This document shows positions 29,492-57,504 of a stretch of 64,000 nucleotides of DNA, piece by piece (position 1 is the first letter of the stretch; each line of letters opens with the position of its first letter). Location of the stretch: assembly GCA_030248215.1 (NCBI GenBank), contig JASANG010002091.1, forward strand, positions 92,063 through 156,062. The letters run 5' to 3'. The stretch is from Enoplolaimus lenunculus. Taxonomy: Eukaryota > Nematoda > Enoplea > Enoplida > Thoracostomopsidae. The notes under the pieces are model-generated. The model ran no database searches. It saw only the letters and a program-made list of their open reading frames with translations, and was not told the DNA's origin. Position numbers and translations under genes: made by a program.

Positions 29492-30724
29492 GCACACGGC
29501 TACTTTCAATACAAATTCTTCGACTTAAACACATTTATACATATTATAACCAGCAAAATTAGCGGTTCGGATTCTTTTGTAAAAAAGCCGAATAATTTTA
29601 ACCAATCAAAATTTTAAATATATTTAAATAACTTGTTATATAAATCAATATTTTTGTTTCAGGTCACAATTATCCGAACTGAGGTTTGGTACGAAATCAT
29701 TACGTTTGCGAAAACATCAGTTATGCATATATACTGCAGACAATGCAAATGCGACAAAATGACTCGCTTGCAAAAACCACAATATTTCGCAGTGAATTTA
29801 GTTCGAAACGACAAAAATTCGTACTTCGAAAAGCCCAGTTAATAGTAAGGGTTGCGCTAATACTTTTGTTGATACGGGTGACGCACGGCGACGGAGGGCG
29901 CCGGACGTCAAGTATAGCGCAACCCTAAATATCTCTTGTAGAAACAAAATATTACAACATGCATCAAGTAGTACTAAAATAGTAAGTAGTATTACGTTTA
30001 GCTTTTTTTCGAAAGATGAACTTACATCTGCGGCTCCGGTATTTTATTATATCCGGTTGAACGCTGGCATGCACAAGGACTCGCTGTTTAAGTACACAAG
30101 TCAATTATATATTATCTATTATATATACTACATTATATATGTATATATACAATATATATGTATGTATGTAAGTTGCTGGAAATATCATGTGGCAAGCATA
30201 AAAGCTCTAGTAGGCACCAAAATACACCAAAACTAGAATAATGTCATAAACTAATTATAAGGACTCACATAATATAAGCCAAGCCAACTCATTCAAACAA
30301 AGTGCAGCGAACCAACATCAGGTCACTACATCGAACGCTGAAACATACTAAGATTTTTACATTAGTAGCTAAAGTAAACTGGTTACCAAAATATTTCAAT
30401 GCTAAATTATTACATAAAAGTATTTGCATCATGACAGCGACAAAAATACTTAAAACAGTTCAGCGTGTAAATCATTGGGTTGCACAATACGAAGCCGGTT
30501 GACACAAATCATCATCAAAAACTATTGCGCAATCATCATCAAATTACTCAGAAACAATACCAAGAATATAAAACGACTTAAAACATACGCAACACTAACG
30601 CATTCACCTGCTAAAACAGTGTTATAAAACGTATTAAAAACATACATATAAAACGCGGCAAGATCTAATCAACCGTGAGAAATTAACATGACAATAAAAA
30701 GAACCGTGGGAAAATTCAACAAAT

Positions 30725-47180
<16,456 letters not shown>

Positions 47181-47509
47181 AAGTTAGGTAAAACTTAATC
47201 TAAAAACTGTCGTATGTTACAAGAACCAGACTAATAAATATCAGATGCACGTGGTACTAACGATTTTCTCTCGTCAACGCTTTCAACGGGAACGTACGTA
47301 GCCCTAAGTTCTCCGCCCCAGGTTGAACACTGTCTAATCAGTACTTATCGAAACTAGCTAACTAATTACGTGAAATTTAACTGGTTCAAAGATTACTTTA
47401 CAAGGAAACCGAATTTGCAAGTATTTTTTGTAAGTTAGCGCGGCGTATTTCGCATGCTGAATTGCATTGAAAAAGAAAAAACGATTTTTAAAACGTTAGC
47501 CCATGCATG

Positions 47510-47720
47510 GATCTGGTCCGGACTGTTTTTCTGCATGACGACAATTGCGTAATGTTCAATCTTAAAGTGTTGTTTGCTATGAATAAGGCTTAAGCTTGGC
47601 TAGAGGTAAGTGTAGACTTGTTCTTACGCTTCAGTGTAGAATATGCTGATACTAGGTTTAAATTTAGGCTTCAAACTTAGAAATATGCATATAGTATACT
47701 GCAGTTTCTGCCGTGTTGGG
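47510..47720. mobile_element. Decayed CCTAAG-array MITE
   Basis: It has GCCCATGCATGGATCTGGTC at one end and GCTTAAGCTTGG, CTTAGGCTTC-like hexamers inside. It resembles the 28682-28854 subtype but is heavily mutated. Confidence 0.4.
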
Positions 47721-47999
47721 TGAAACTTTTCTGTATAATTCAATATTGGTTTACTGTTTCCGTTATTTTGATTTTCTATGACAGAACAGCAATGTGCAGG
47801 AGTATCATGAACTACTTCTCAGCTCCTGTCGGTTACACGTTATAAATATTTACGCTATTATAAAAATGTATTTCTTTTCTGCGCCCTACTTTGTTTTTAA
47901 AATTTAATGGCTTGGTTGCAGAAACATGACTATTGAAATCGACCTTTGACTTAACGTCCGGATTTGACTTAAGTCAGAGGCTCTCAGTTAGTTTGTTGC

Positions 48000-50460
48000 T
48001 TGCTAGTTACAAGTTGATAGTGGCGAACACCCAGTCCCGGAGCAGACAAGAGTGGGCGCTCCCCACAAACTAGCGATCGAAGCGAGCGAGAAGCCAAACG
48101 CATTTTAAACTTCGGCGGTTTTTGTTTCAACGCAGTTTAATGTGGGGCCTTTAGGGGTGTGCCCCGCCAAATGAGGGGTATGGGGGTGGCTGCTTCGGCT
48201 TTGCAAACACCACTATACTGCTTCTAGTTCTAATTTCACAGTAGAGATAAAAACTAAAATGGAAACTGTGCTCTTGTCAAAATTTTGACTTTTAAACTTT
48301 AAGTCTCAGCTGTACCATAGTTTAAAATCGACTTAAGTGCAAGGTCGACTTAAAGTCGTCCATACAATTCAGCTAGCTATCTATAAAGTTAAGCAACCTT
48401 AAGCTCTTTAAGTTTTCTGTTTTAAATCTTAGAATTCAACATCTAAATTCTTTAGATTCATCTAGACTTATTAAGTTCTAGCGATTACTACTTGAGTCTG
48501 AGGCGTACCGATTTAAGTTACATTGGTTGACTTAAAGTGCAAAATTGAGTCAAAAATCGACTTTTCATGTTTATGCAACCCAGCTAATGTCTTATTAGTC
48601 GTCAGATCATGGGTCATCCATTATTGCGCGAACATACTACACACAAAAGAAAGTGTCTTGTATTCAAGAAATATTGTCTGAAATTTAAGACAATTATGTC
48701 TTGATAAAGACTCCAGACATGCCTTGAATTCAAAACTTGTATTTCTTAAATTTCTAGAAATATTGGTCTAAAATTTTGCACACTGCACACTTAAATGTCT
48801 AAAATTTAGGAATTTGTTTTCTGAACGATAAAGAAAAAGACAAATATTTCAGAAATAGAAGACAACTATGTCTGAATTAAAACACAGAGATTTGCAATGA
48901 AAACCAACTCTAAAGTTGGGGGCTAAAGCCCAACACAATACCCTAATTTTACAGCCTAACATACGTCCAAGACGTAAACTTAGGTTGGGGGGAGCCCGAG
49001 CTCAACCCGAAATATTTAAAAATTCGATTACTTTACAACACGCTTAAGAATACAAACGGAGCAAATTTTTTACACATAAAACGGTTAGAAAATTATTATT
49101 CCTTGAGTATTAAGACAACTTTTTCTTGAAAGAAATTTGTCTTATAAATTGGCAATAGCAATTTCTTGAATTTAAGGCATTTAATATGTTTTGATCATTT
49201 AAGAAACAAATTTCCGCGCTCTTTAAGGTTATTAATCTCAGTGAGTTGACTCTGGGTCAGTTGATTAATTGACTCAAAATGAAATGAATCAACTGAAAAT
49301 GGTGCGTTCTGATAGTCCTGTAGGTGGCTGTGCCACACTCAAATATATTTCAACCTAAAAACTAAAACAAAACTAAATCCAAATCCTAAACCACACCTTA
49401 AGGGAGTCCCCGGCTCCGCCTAGTCTCTCGTAGAACTTAAGTTAGGCTTAGGCGTTGCTAAACGGCGTAGAAACTTATAAATCGACGCGTGGCGGCAACG
49501 TCCGCAAGGTAACTGTTCTCAGGACCCTGTGTGGCCATTTAATATATACTTTCGTTGGCTTGTGGTGCGAAAGCACATAGCTAGGGGGCTGGGGGGTTTA
49601 CATATGTTGTTGTTGTTGTTGCTTATTTGTAATGGCGGCTTCAGGTGTCCCTAAGGTGTCTAAGACTCCCGGGATACCCAAATATATGCAAATTAACAAA
49701 ACACGGGGGCTGGGTTAGCCAGCGTCCAAAATCATTATGCTATTGTTAACCTTAAAAATGCGGCTTTTGACTTTGTGCGGAATTTATTGGAGTTAGTGGC
49801 GAATTGTATAGTGTTTGTTTGGAGTTCATTAGTTTGCATACGGGTACCGGGAGACTTGGACTTAGGATTTAATTGGATAAAGAGTCACGGTAGCTCAATG
49901 TGAGCACGGTGAAACCGGCATAACCAGGGATTCAGCAGTAGAAGCGCATAGCGCATCGCCTACGGGCAGTACCAGGGGAACTTGGGGTTACTTGGGGAAT
50001 GTGTTAAGGAGTTACTTGGGATTTATTGGAGTTTACTAGGGATAGTCGATTCTAGCGGGGCTAGTTTCGGCTGGATTTACTTGGGATTTACGTGGGGATT
50101 TATACGGCTAATTGGGGCTTTACGGAGTATCAGGGTTTTGTCACGTTACGTTTACATTTGTTTTGTACAGTGTGAGCTTGTGACTTAGTGGAACAACAGG
50201 GTTAAGGATATCGTAGTTGACGTGCGGAAAGCACCTAAACAAAGGAACTTTCGGCACCTTCGGAGAATATAAGGTCGGCAGCATAAGCATTTTACTCGTT
50301 TACTCGTTGTACTCGGTATTTGTGCTTTATTGAGATAGCTTTAATACGGTGTTGGGGGAATAAAAGGGAAAACGACTGCGTTATTGAACCAGAGCGAATA
50401 GCGTCATTGGAATACGGACCTGAAACGCGGAGTTGGTGGTTTCATTGAGCACTCGAAATC
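48000..50460. other. Intergenic stretch with higher GC, no coding frame recognised
   Basis: Patches at 48000-48230 and 49380-50420 are richer in G and C than the surroundings and contain runs such as GGTTACTTGGGGAATG, a (GTT)n tract near 49603-49621, and TATAAGGTCGGCAGCATAAG near 50266. They could be the remains of a larger transposon or an LTR. No matching long terminal repeat pair, primer site or protein frame was found. A 48620-49200 stretch is AT-rich and repetitive in AGACAA/TTTCTTGAA words. Confidence 0.35.
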
Positions 50461-50875
50461 ACGAACTATTCACAAGTCCTATCTCATACTGAGTGATTCA
50501 ACTCATTTTGAGTTAAAATCAACTCACTATAGCAATTGAGTGTAGACTAAATGTTTGGCTTGTTATCTACCGTAGCCTTCGTATAAATTCACGACAGAAA
50601 TATCCATCCCGCATTACACCAACATACTTGCGATTTTGGTTTGAAGTATATACCTAACCTAAACAGGCTACTATAACTCTCTATTACGAGTGACACATCA
50701 TTACACTTTGACTCAAAATTGATATTAAGCTTGTCGGCTTTAGTTGTGTTGTTGTTGGCTAACAATGCTTTTATATTGATTTCGTTGGCAGCAGGAGACG
50801 GTGGGAATTTCTGTAAAAACAATAGATTCTTAGCGAATGAAGATCGGAGTGAACAAATTTACAGTACCGTATATA

Positions 50876-51060
50876 CACTGTAAATTTTCAGTGAGTTGAT
50901 TTTAACTTAGAATTAGTTGAAGCCCACTCATATGTCTGAGCTTTGAAGTAAATGTTTTGGAACTCAGAATTCTGAATTGATTGCACTCATTCTGATTTAA
51001 TTAATTGACTGACCCAATATTTAAATCAGCTCAGAGTCAGTTCACTGTTATAACTCAAAA
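50876..51060. mobile_element. TA-flanked ACTCAG palindromic MITE, decayed
   Basis: It begins after TA with CACTGTAAATTTTCAGTGAG and has GAACTCAGAATTCTGAATTG and TTAATTAATTGACTG blocks typical of the family (see 57505). The right end is eroded. A further fragment lies at about 50484-50550. Confidence 0.5.
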
Positions 51061-51151
51061 ATAGCCAACTAGACATCACGTAAAGTTTGCCCTCTTACGG
51101 TACAAAATTCGGTTTTTCGTGTTTATGCCGGGTTGACGTTAACTGACGTGG

Positions 51152-51340
51152 CCAATTTAAAGAAGAGGGGCGGAACAGTTGTAATTCCTAAGCCTAAGCC
51201 TAATCGTAAGAATGAGCAGATTCCTAAGCCTAAGCTTAAGCCTAAAACTAAGCCAAGCAAAAAATTAGTCTAACGCTTAAGCCCACTCTATTCTAATCAC
51301 ACAGAAAAACGTTCCACCCCTGATCTGTACTTGGGCCACT
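51152..51340. mobile_element. CCTAAG-array MITE, second terminal subtype
   Basis: The ends are GGCCAATTTAAAGAAGAGGG..GGCGGAAC and GTTCCACCCCTGATCTGTAC..GGGCC. Two CCTAAGCCTAAG arrays lie inside. Confidence 0.7.
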
Positions 51341-51696
51341 GACGTTGCCACCGACACAGGTTTTGAAGTCAGTATACGAAAAATGAGCATTTAAACTTTA
51401 AATTTAAATCGAAATGTTTACGACTCGAGTTTATACTTTAAAATTCTCATTTTAAATTCGCCAAATTGAAACTCGGACCACTGGGATCGCCGACAGTTAA
51501 AGTTTCAACTGAAAGTTAAATTGGTTTTTGATTAAATATATATTTTGGTCGTTTGCTATGAATGGTTTTCAGCAGTTTGATTGCTCAACTTTGTCTTGGC
51601 CATATATTACAGTTATTTAGTGAATAGTGCCACATTTAGGGCCGCAACCATAGTCTAAAACTTGAAATAAGTCAGCCTAAAGCCTAAAAGCCTACG

Positions 51697-51989
51697 CAAT
51701 TTGACTTTCTGCGAAATAGGCTTATGCTGACTACACCAACTGAGTCAAAATACGACTCCGCCAGAGTCAAATTCAACTCAATTTGACTCTAGCGGAGTCG
51801 AATTTTGACTCAGATTGTGTTGCCAGAAAAAGCCTGTTTCGGAGAGAGTCAATATGACTCAACATTTTTGCAGTGTAAGTACTCTGCAAAAAATGGTGAG
51901 TCAAATTGAGTTTCTCTGAAATAAGCTTTTCGGGACTATACAAACTTATTTCAGAGAGAGTCAATTTTGACTCACTATTTTTTGCAGTG
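51697..51989. mobile_element. Two adjacent GAGTCAA palindromic MITEs
   Basis: The first (about 51697-51875) ends TTTTTGCAGTG followed by TA. The second (51882-51989) begins after TA with CTCTGCAAAAAATGGTGAG and ends TTTTTTGCAGTG then TA. Both are built of GAGTCAAA/TTTGACTC inverted arms with the shared GAAATAGGCTTTT block. Only a few bases separate them. Confidence 0.75.
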
Positions 51990-52086
51990 TAGACATAAAA
52001 ATGTCTAAAGCTCAAGCGACTCTATCGCAGTTCCGCAGGAAAACGGAACACCCGTAAAAATAGACCAGAGGTATATCCATGGTGTT

Positions 52087-52320
52087 ATGATTCAAATAAT
52101 TTTGTTATCATTTTGTATGACTTTTTGTTCGGTTCGCTGTCGAAGTTTTTCTTTCTGCGCAAACATTGAAAATTATTCAATTGACGTTTTTTGGAACGCA
52201 ACTGCCCAACAAGTGAAGGGTTACGGTTCAACTTTCATGAATATAAAAAGCTACAATTCGACGTCTGTTTTCGGCTCCGGTTTCCGCGTATTTCAAAAAT
52301 ACATTTTTAGTGCCTTCTGA
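52087..52320 (+). CDS. Weak candidate: small secreted protein or 5' exon
   Basis: A 77-codon frame from an ATG opens with a signal-peptide-like MIQIILLSFCMTFCSVRC and then has NYS, NAT and NST glycosylation-type sites. A possible donor (TCCG|GTTTCC) lies near the end. I recognise no family. It lies between MITEs, and its 3' part (GGCTCCGGTTTCCG) resembles hAT subterminal repeats, so the frame may be accidental. Listed only because of the signal-like start. Confidence 0.2.
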   Translation: MIQIILLSFCMTFCSVRCRSFSFCANIENYSIDVFWNATAQQVKGYGSTFMNIKSYNSTSVFGSGFRVFQKYIFSAF

Positions 52321-52357
52321 TGCCAAAGTTGTTGCTTATATATGTCTAACTGTAAGT

Positions 52358-52722
52358 GTATATGTGGATGCAACCGGAGCTGAAAAATACCGGAGCCGTA
52401 GCCGGAGCCGGAGGTCAACGAAACGTGCCGGACCCGGGGGTGAGGCGAAATCAAGTAGTAAAAATGATGGTTAATTAGTTAATTTTAACCAATATCTGTT
52501 AATATGTTGTTAAGTTATTTGGTTTTATGCTAATTTTCTTCAAAATTTCGGAAATTTTTACCTGAAAATTGTAGCAAAAGTGAAAAAAATGCGCTAAACA
52601 GATAAATTTTGCAAAATTATGCAAAAGTTTACTACCGCAATTGCCGGAACCTCCGGCAAAAATTCGACCGGAGCCGGAGGCCGATTTTCTGCCGGAGCCG
52701 GAGGCAGACCTCCGGTTGTAAT
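52358..52722. mobile_element. hAT MITE, GGAGCCGG family
   Basis: The left end is GGATGCAACCGGAGCTG and the right end CAGACCTCCGGTTGTAA, with GCCGGAGCCGGAGG units at both ends. This is the fourth subterminal-repeat type with the same ..GCAACCGG terminus. Fragments lie at 24440-24700 and 55660-55870. Confidence 0.7.
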
Positions 52723-52884
52723 TTGTGGTATATTGGAAGCTGTAAACGGTGATATTACTTTGAAAGAAAAACCAAATTGTTTAAACAACGTCTAACCTAT
52801 TATTGTTAAACTTGGCAAAATCATATTCTCATATTTTTTTCTATTGTCACCAAGAAAATACTTCTACTGTATATATATTGCCTA

Positions 52885-53105
52885 GAATAAAGAGTATGGG
52901 GGGACTGATATTTATTTGGTCTCTTCAGAGGGAACCTCCCTGATAATCAGTTAGGGACTGTTATTTATTTTAACCCGCCCCCTACCGCCCTTTTTAGGGA
53001 CTCTATCCGCTTACGGGCTTTTTGGGATACGGACTCCTATTGATTGCGACTTAAAATGGAACCTCCTCTTATTAAATCCCTTGTTATTCGGGTCACTGCA
53101 GTAAT
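52885..53105 (-). mobile_element. MITE with GTAGTGACCCGAATAA ends, inverted fragment
   Basis: It ends CTTGTTATTCGGGTCACTGCA and contains the AGGGACT / TCCTATTGATTGCGAC blocks of the complete copy at 56838-57126. The left terminus is degraded. Confidence 0.55.
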
Positions 53106-53349
53106 CTGACAGATATTAATTTAGGCGAAGTAGATATTAAAACATTGTTTATTTTCAATAGGGATTAAAGATTTTTACCCACGAAACAGATTTAAAATAG
53201 TTAAAAATATAACCTTTTCTTTTAATCCACTAGGAACAATGAAATGTGTATTTACGCACTAACAGAAAATGTAGTATTAAATGATTTCGACCGCTGGATT
53301 CGCTTCTAAGTTGATGTTTTACACGGAAATGTTTTCTCGAAACTACCAA

Positions 53350-53601
53350 CATTGTAAATTGCAATGAGTTGATTAATCAATTCAGCTAGCGAGTTGGTTA
53401 TTTCTGAATTAATATCAGTAAACATTAACTCACTCTGAGTTGAGTTGTTTCTTACTCGGAGTTGAGTTGGTGATGAGTGAGTTGATTTATTAACTCACAG
53501 TGAATCTAATCAACTCAAAATCCTGAGTTCTGATAGTCCTAACGCAGAATGAGTGATTCAGCTCGTTCTGAGTTAAAATCAACTCACTGAAATTTACAGT
53601 G
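53350..53601. mobile_element. ACTCAG palindromic MITE
   Basis: It runs CATTGTAAATTGCAATGAGT to GAAATTTACAGTG and has the standard interior of TTGATTAATCAATTCAG, TGAGTTCTGATAGTCC and GAGTTAAAATCAACTC. Confidence 0.75.
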
Positions 53602-54275
53602 AATTATAAAGAATTCAAATTCCACATTATAGCATCGATATGCCACATACATCAAAACAAATTTACTACAACTTTGCAGACATTACCAAACTTGGCTATC
53701 GAACATGATTATATATATTGTAGTAGCAAATGGTTACGTTTAGCAGACAACTCAAATTTTTTCAATTTGATAGCAGGGTATTATTAACGTGCAGACAACA
53801 TGTTACCCGTTTATAGGGATATGGACAAAACAATAGTCCAACTGTGTTATAACGTTTAATATCCTGCATGTACTTAAAAGTTTTCGTTCCCATTTCCATT
53901 ATATACCTATATAAAAATAACGGAAATTCTTTTATAATATATACCTTTACGTTCAAAATTACCTATAAATCACGTATATATCTCACAATTTCTCGTCACA
54001 GATAGGCTGCAATTGTTTGAAATTAAATATAAATTACAATATTCAGTCAAAGTCTTCGAGATTTCGATGCGTCCGCCATTTTTTTTTAATTTTTGAAAGA
54101 CCAGTAAACATATGCATGCATCCAGTTATGTGTGGTAGAAAAATGAAACATTTCGGAAATTTTTATACTTCGATATCTGTGTTCCGTTTCCGTTAAATTT
54201 ACTATTCGTTTACATCCTGTTTCACAAGGACTGTAGTATGGTTCGTCTACGCCCTGATACGTAACTTCTCGACTA

Positions 54276-54566
54276 GTGCCATCTCATCTATCAGGTAAGA
54301 AACCCAAAAATATTGAAAAATTTTCTAAATCTACCGTAACCGCGTTCCAATCCGAGGAAAAGCCACGATATTATATTTACCCGTCTGCAAAACCTATTCA
54401 GTTCAATTTGTTCTCGCGAGCCAACGCAGCCAAGTGGGAGGTAGTGAGATTATGGAACAAAATTGATTTTAACCATTTTCACAAAATGCTTTTCATCTTT
54501 GTGTTTGTGTTCTATGTCTTTGCTTGTACCCTCATAGCGACAAGTATCATAATCAGTTTGGTTTGA
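54276..54566 (+). CDS. Weak candidate: terminal exon with one membrane helix
   Basis: The frame is open for 96 codons and could start at an acceptor (ATCTATCAG| at 54294). It reads WEVVRLWNKIDFNHFHKML followed by the hydrophobic FIFVFVFYVFACTLIATSI and ends ISLV before a stop. A basic and aromatic stretch followed by a final helix resembles the M4 region of pentameric ligand-gated channels. No other channel exon is seen upstream, so it may be a relic or an unrelated frame. Confidence 0.25.
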   Translation: MPSHLSGKKPKNIEKFSKSTVTAFQSEEKPRYYIYPSAKPIQFNLFSRANAAKWEVVRLWNKIDFNHFHKMLFIFVFVFYVFACTLIATSIIISLV

Positions 54567-54679
54567 CGGCCGCATAGCAAAATTGCCTTAACAACAATAA
54601 CCATAAAGCTTTTATTAGACGAGTACCTGATGTTCGAACACGGGATGTTTTAATTTTTAACCAATCACAAAGCATAAAA

Positions 54680-54800
54680 CTGAAAGAAATAAGCATGTTC
54701 CTAAGCCTAAGCCTAAGCCTAAGGAAAAAATTAGTCTAAAGCTTAAACTGACTCTATTATATCTCCTCCGGAAAACGATCCGGCCCTATTCTATACATGT
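54680..54800. mobile_element. Truncated CCTAAG-array MITE
   Basis: It keeps CCTAAGCCTAAGCCTAAG, ATTAGTCTAAAGCTTAAACT and the right end CGGCCCTATTCTATACATG but lacks the left end. It lies directly before the complete copy at 54830. Confidence 0.65.
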
Positions 54801-54829
54801 GACTAAATCGATATATAAATCGATATATT

Positions 54830-55008
54830 TGCCAATGTTACTTTAAGGGGATTAACAGTAGATTAAGCGTATTCCTAAGCCTCAGCCTAAGCGTTGCAAA
54901 AACGAGTTCCTAAGCCTAAGCCTAAGGAAAAAAATGTAATCTACAATCTAAACCTACTCTTTTATAGACTAACCAGAAACCTGGACGCCCCTTAAAGTAA
55001 CATGGGCC
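54830..55008. mobile_element. CCTAAG-array MITE, near-complete
   Basis: The left end is TGCCAATGTTACTTTAAGGG and the right end CTTAAAGTAACATGGGCC. The flanks GATATATT and GATACATG match at 6 of 8 bases. It holds two hexamer arrays separated by GCGTTGCAAAAACGAG. Confidence 0.8.
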
Positions 55009-55259
55009 GATACATGCATTGTCAAAAGAAACTGGCTGACGCTTGGAGCTGAAACCCACTCATGCACCCCCTTAAGTCTTGTCATCGAGTCCGGGTGACA
55101 TATTGCGTTTCGATCTAAAAGTGTGATTCTTATAGTTTGCTGTGTTCAGAATGGTTTGTTTCGATGGATTGTGTTTCACGATGGGTTACTGTAACTTTCA
55201 AAAGGTTGTTTCTGTTTCAGTTGCGATTTCTTGCAAATTAATTATCAGATGCCAAGCTA

Positions 55260-55625
55260 GGAAAGCGAACATGTATTGGCCAGGGCCGTAACCGTAGTAT
55301 TTATAGGGATATTCCTAAGCCTAAGCCTACACTCTGAATTGCAATGTGTTAATCAACTCAGACGAAAGGTTAGTAATTTGTGAGTTGATCATAAACAGTA
55401 AACTCTAACTCACTGTGAGTTGAGTTGAATCTTACTCCGAGTTGAGTTGACATTTCGGGAGTTTATTAGTTGAATTAAAATAAGTTGCCTCAACTCAGAA
55501 TAATGAGTTCTGATAGTCGTAACTCAGATTGAGTGATTCAACTCATTCTGAGTTAAAATCAATGCACTGGAATTTACAGTGTAATCAAAAAATAGTTTCA
55601 AGCTAAGCTTACTCTATTGAACTTT
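55260..55625. mobile_element. CCTAAG-array MITE split by a TA-flanked MITE
   Basis: The left part (to 55329) reads CAGGGCCGTAACCGTAGTAT..CCTAAGCCTA. The right part (from 55584) resumes ATCAAAAAATAGTTTCAAGC..TTACTCTATTG. The sequence between them is a complete ACTCAG MITE (55330-55581). The two parts are the two halves of one CCTAAG element. Confidence 0.75.
55330..55581. mobile_element. ACTCAG palindromic MITE, TA target, nested
   Basis: It runs CACTCTGAATTGCAATGTG to GGAATTTACAGTG with TA at 55328-55329 and 55582-55583. A TA duplication suggests the Tc1/mariner group. Confidence 0.8.
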
Positions 55626-56221
55626 ATCGGGCAAAATGATGTCGGATTTGCTAATTTTTACACTGTCTGCGGTATTAATTATACTTATAAATTAGTTCTT
55701 AAACCTGGTTTTTCAGGAATTTCAGCAAAATTCAAAACTGTCCTAAGGTTAAAAAACTCATTATATATCACAGATGGTACAAAATGTGAAAAATTCTTCA
55801 GTAGTAAAATTGCCTGAACCATCCGACAAAAATCTGACCGGAACCAGAACGTGAGTTTCTGGCCAGAGGCTGGAACGTTTACACCCTTAACTTTCGGCGC
55901 TTATATGCAGGTGTACCAACGCTAAAAAGATCTGCCCTCGACCCACCTTTTACTCGAGCCTGAAGTAGTATTTTAAAGATCGCTGGTGATTGGCGGTTTA
56001 AGGAAGTTTCGCGCTATAGCTCCAATAAATTTTACACTTGAATGCTTACTAGAAACAACAAAGAGCGAGCGAAGGCTTGTAGTAAAATTTAGCCAGAGTT
56101 TTAAAGAATTTGCGATCGAAACAAGCGAGAAACTATATATTGTTTCGGTATTAAATCCTTCTGTAACAGTCTCAACGCATTTCTTTATTTATGACAAGTA
56201 AACCACCAAACCAAACCCAAC

Positions 56222-56790
56222 CAGAACCTTGCAGTGGTTATGTGTTATTGAGCGAAGCGAAACTCAGAGCGAACCTCGGAGTTTCGCGAAGCGTTTTATG
56301 TTTTGTACTTGGGGGTCGAAAGGTGGATGTCCGTCCGTCCGTCTGTCCGTCTGTCCGTCTGTCCGTCTGTTCATCCGAAAAGAATCTCAGGAACGGCTGA
56401 ACCGATTTTGATAAACTTTTTTTGTTTGAAAGCCAATTATCCTGGGGTGTTAACCTCGCATTGGGGTTTTAAAATTGCAAGCCGTTTAGTAGTTACAGGC
56501 TAATTTGCATAATTAAATAAGCCTAAATTAGGACTTTCCATAATATTTCACTAATTATTACAGTTAGAATAGTTAATTTGCATATTAGCTTAATTGACAA
56601 GACAAAATTAGGACTTTTTAAATTATTCCAAAAATTATAGGGTGGCTGAAGGGTTTTTGCGTGCGAGGAATCTGAGGAAATTGCTTACAAACCTCCAAAA
56701 CAGATAAATGAATAGTTAGCTAATATTTAATTTGCATATTACCTTAATTGCTTACGTGTGTTCGAGCTTCGCTCAATAAATGTAGTCCCA
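56222..56790 (+). mobile_element. Interspersed element with GTCC/GTCT tract and GAGCGAAGC ends
   Basis: TTATTGAGCGAAGCGAAAC near the left edge is mirrored by GAGCTTCGCTCAATAAATG at the right edge. A GTCCGTCCGTCTGTCCGTCT microsatellite (56331-56381) is followed by CAGGAACGGCTGAACCGATT. I have seen this layout of microsatellite plus a CGGCTGAACCGATTTTGAT motif in other invertebrate repeats, but I cannot name the family here. Confidence 0.55.
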
Positions 56791-56837
56791 CTACGACTGG
56801 TAACGTAAAAAAATTTAATGCCGCATACACATACATA

Positions 56838-57126
56838 CTGTAGTGACCCGAATAAGAGGGGGTAATACGACGGGGTGCCATGTTTGGGTCCCCATTAATC
56901 GGAGTCAATTGAGTTCCTAAGCATATTGAGTCCCTAAACCCTCATTGAAGTCCATAAATATCAATTGTCCCTAATTGTAGCGCATAAAATGACTCCATGA
57001 TATATCAGTAACAAACGGTGGCAGAGCGTGGGGTAAAACTAAATAACAGTCCGTAACCTAATAACAGGGGTACCCTCTGCAGAGGCCAAATAAATATCAA
57101 TCCCCTCCTCTTATTCGGGTCACTAC
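56838..57126. mobile_element. MITE with GTAGTGACCCGAATAA terminal inverted repeats
   Basis: CTGTAGTGACCCGAATAAGA on the left is inverted on the right as CTTATTCGGGTCACTACA. The copy is 289 bp. Its interior has GGTCCCCATTAATCGGAGTC and related TCCC/TCCT words. Other copies lie at 52885-53105 and from 63553. Confidence 0.8.
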
Positions 57127-57504
57127 AATATATTTATCTGTGCCAATCTGTTCTCCAAAGTGATGGGGTCAATTGATTAATTTAGACCCATCACCACTTT
57201 CCAAGAAGCGATGGTTGATCAAGCTATAATTTGTTAAAGCGATCAATACAAAACAATTATAGACATGATTTAAGCTTAAACGTGAAAAGTAATCTATGGC
57301 AAAACAGTGTCTGCAAATTTTGCTAAATTTTGACTTCACTCGCAAAAACCATGTTTTACTTGGGAGGAATCAGCGACGGATCCGGCAAACTCTAAAATGA
57401 GGAACCGCACGAGATATTGTGGAAGCACTCGCGGCCGGAGTGAGCCAGAAACCAAACACCATTTTAGTGCTTAACTTTTAAATACAAAATCGTGGGTCAC
57501 CCTA

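Larger units (their letters stand above)
25446..30724. other. Intergenic, repeat-rich, between thiolase and ADAM 3' ends
   Basis: About 5.3 kb separates the converging thiolase (+) and ADAM (-) genes. It contains several short ATATGATATT-type palindromic patches near 25620-25950, TA-rich microsatellites (26805-26880, 27185-27300, 30105-30170), two CCTAAG MITEs, a deleted hAT MITE and the 21-bp minisatellite. No conserved exon was found. Confidence 0.6.

Noticed and set aside
29633-29928. Two overlapping open frames after a TTTGTTTCAG acceptor-like site
   Set aside because: All three frames are open for a while, none resembles a known protein, and no partner exon was found.
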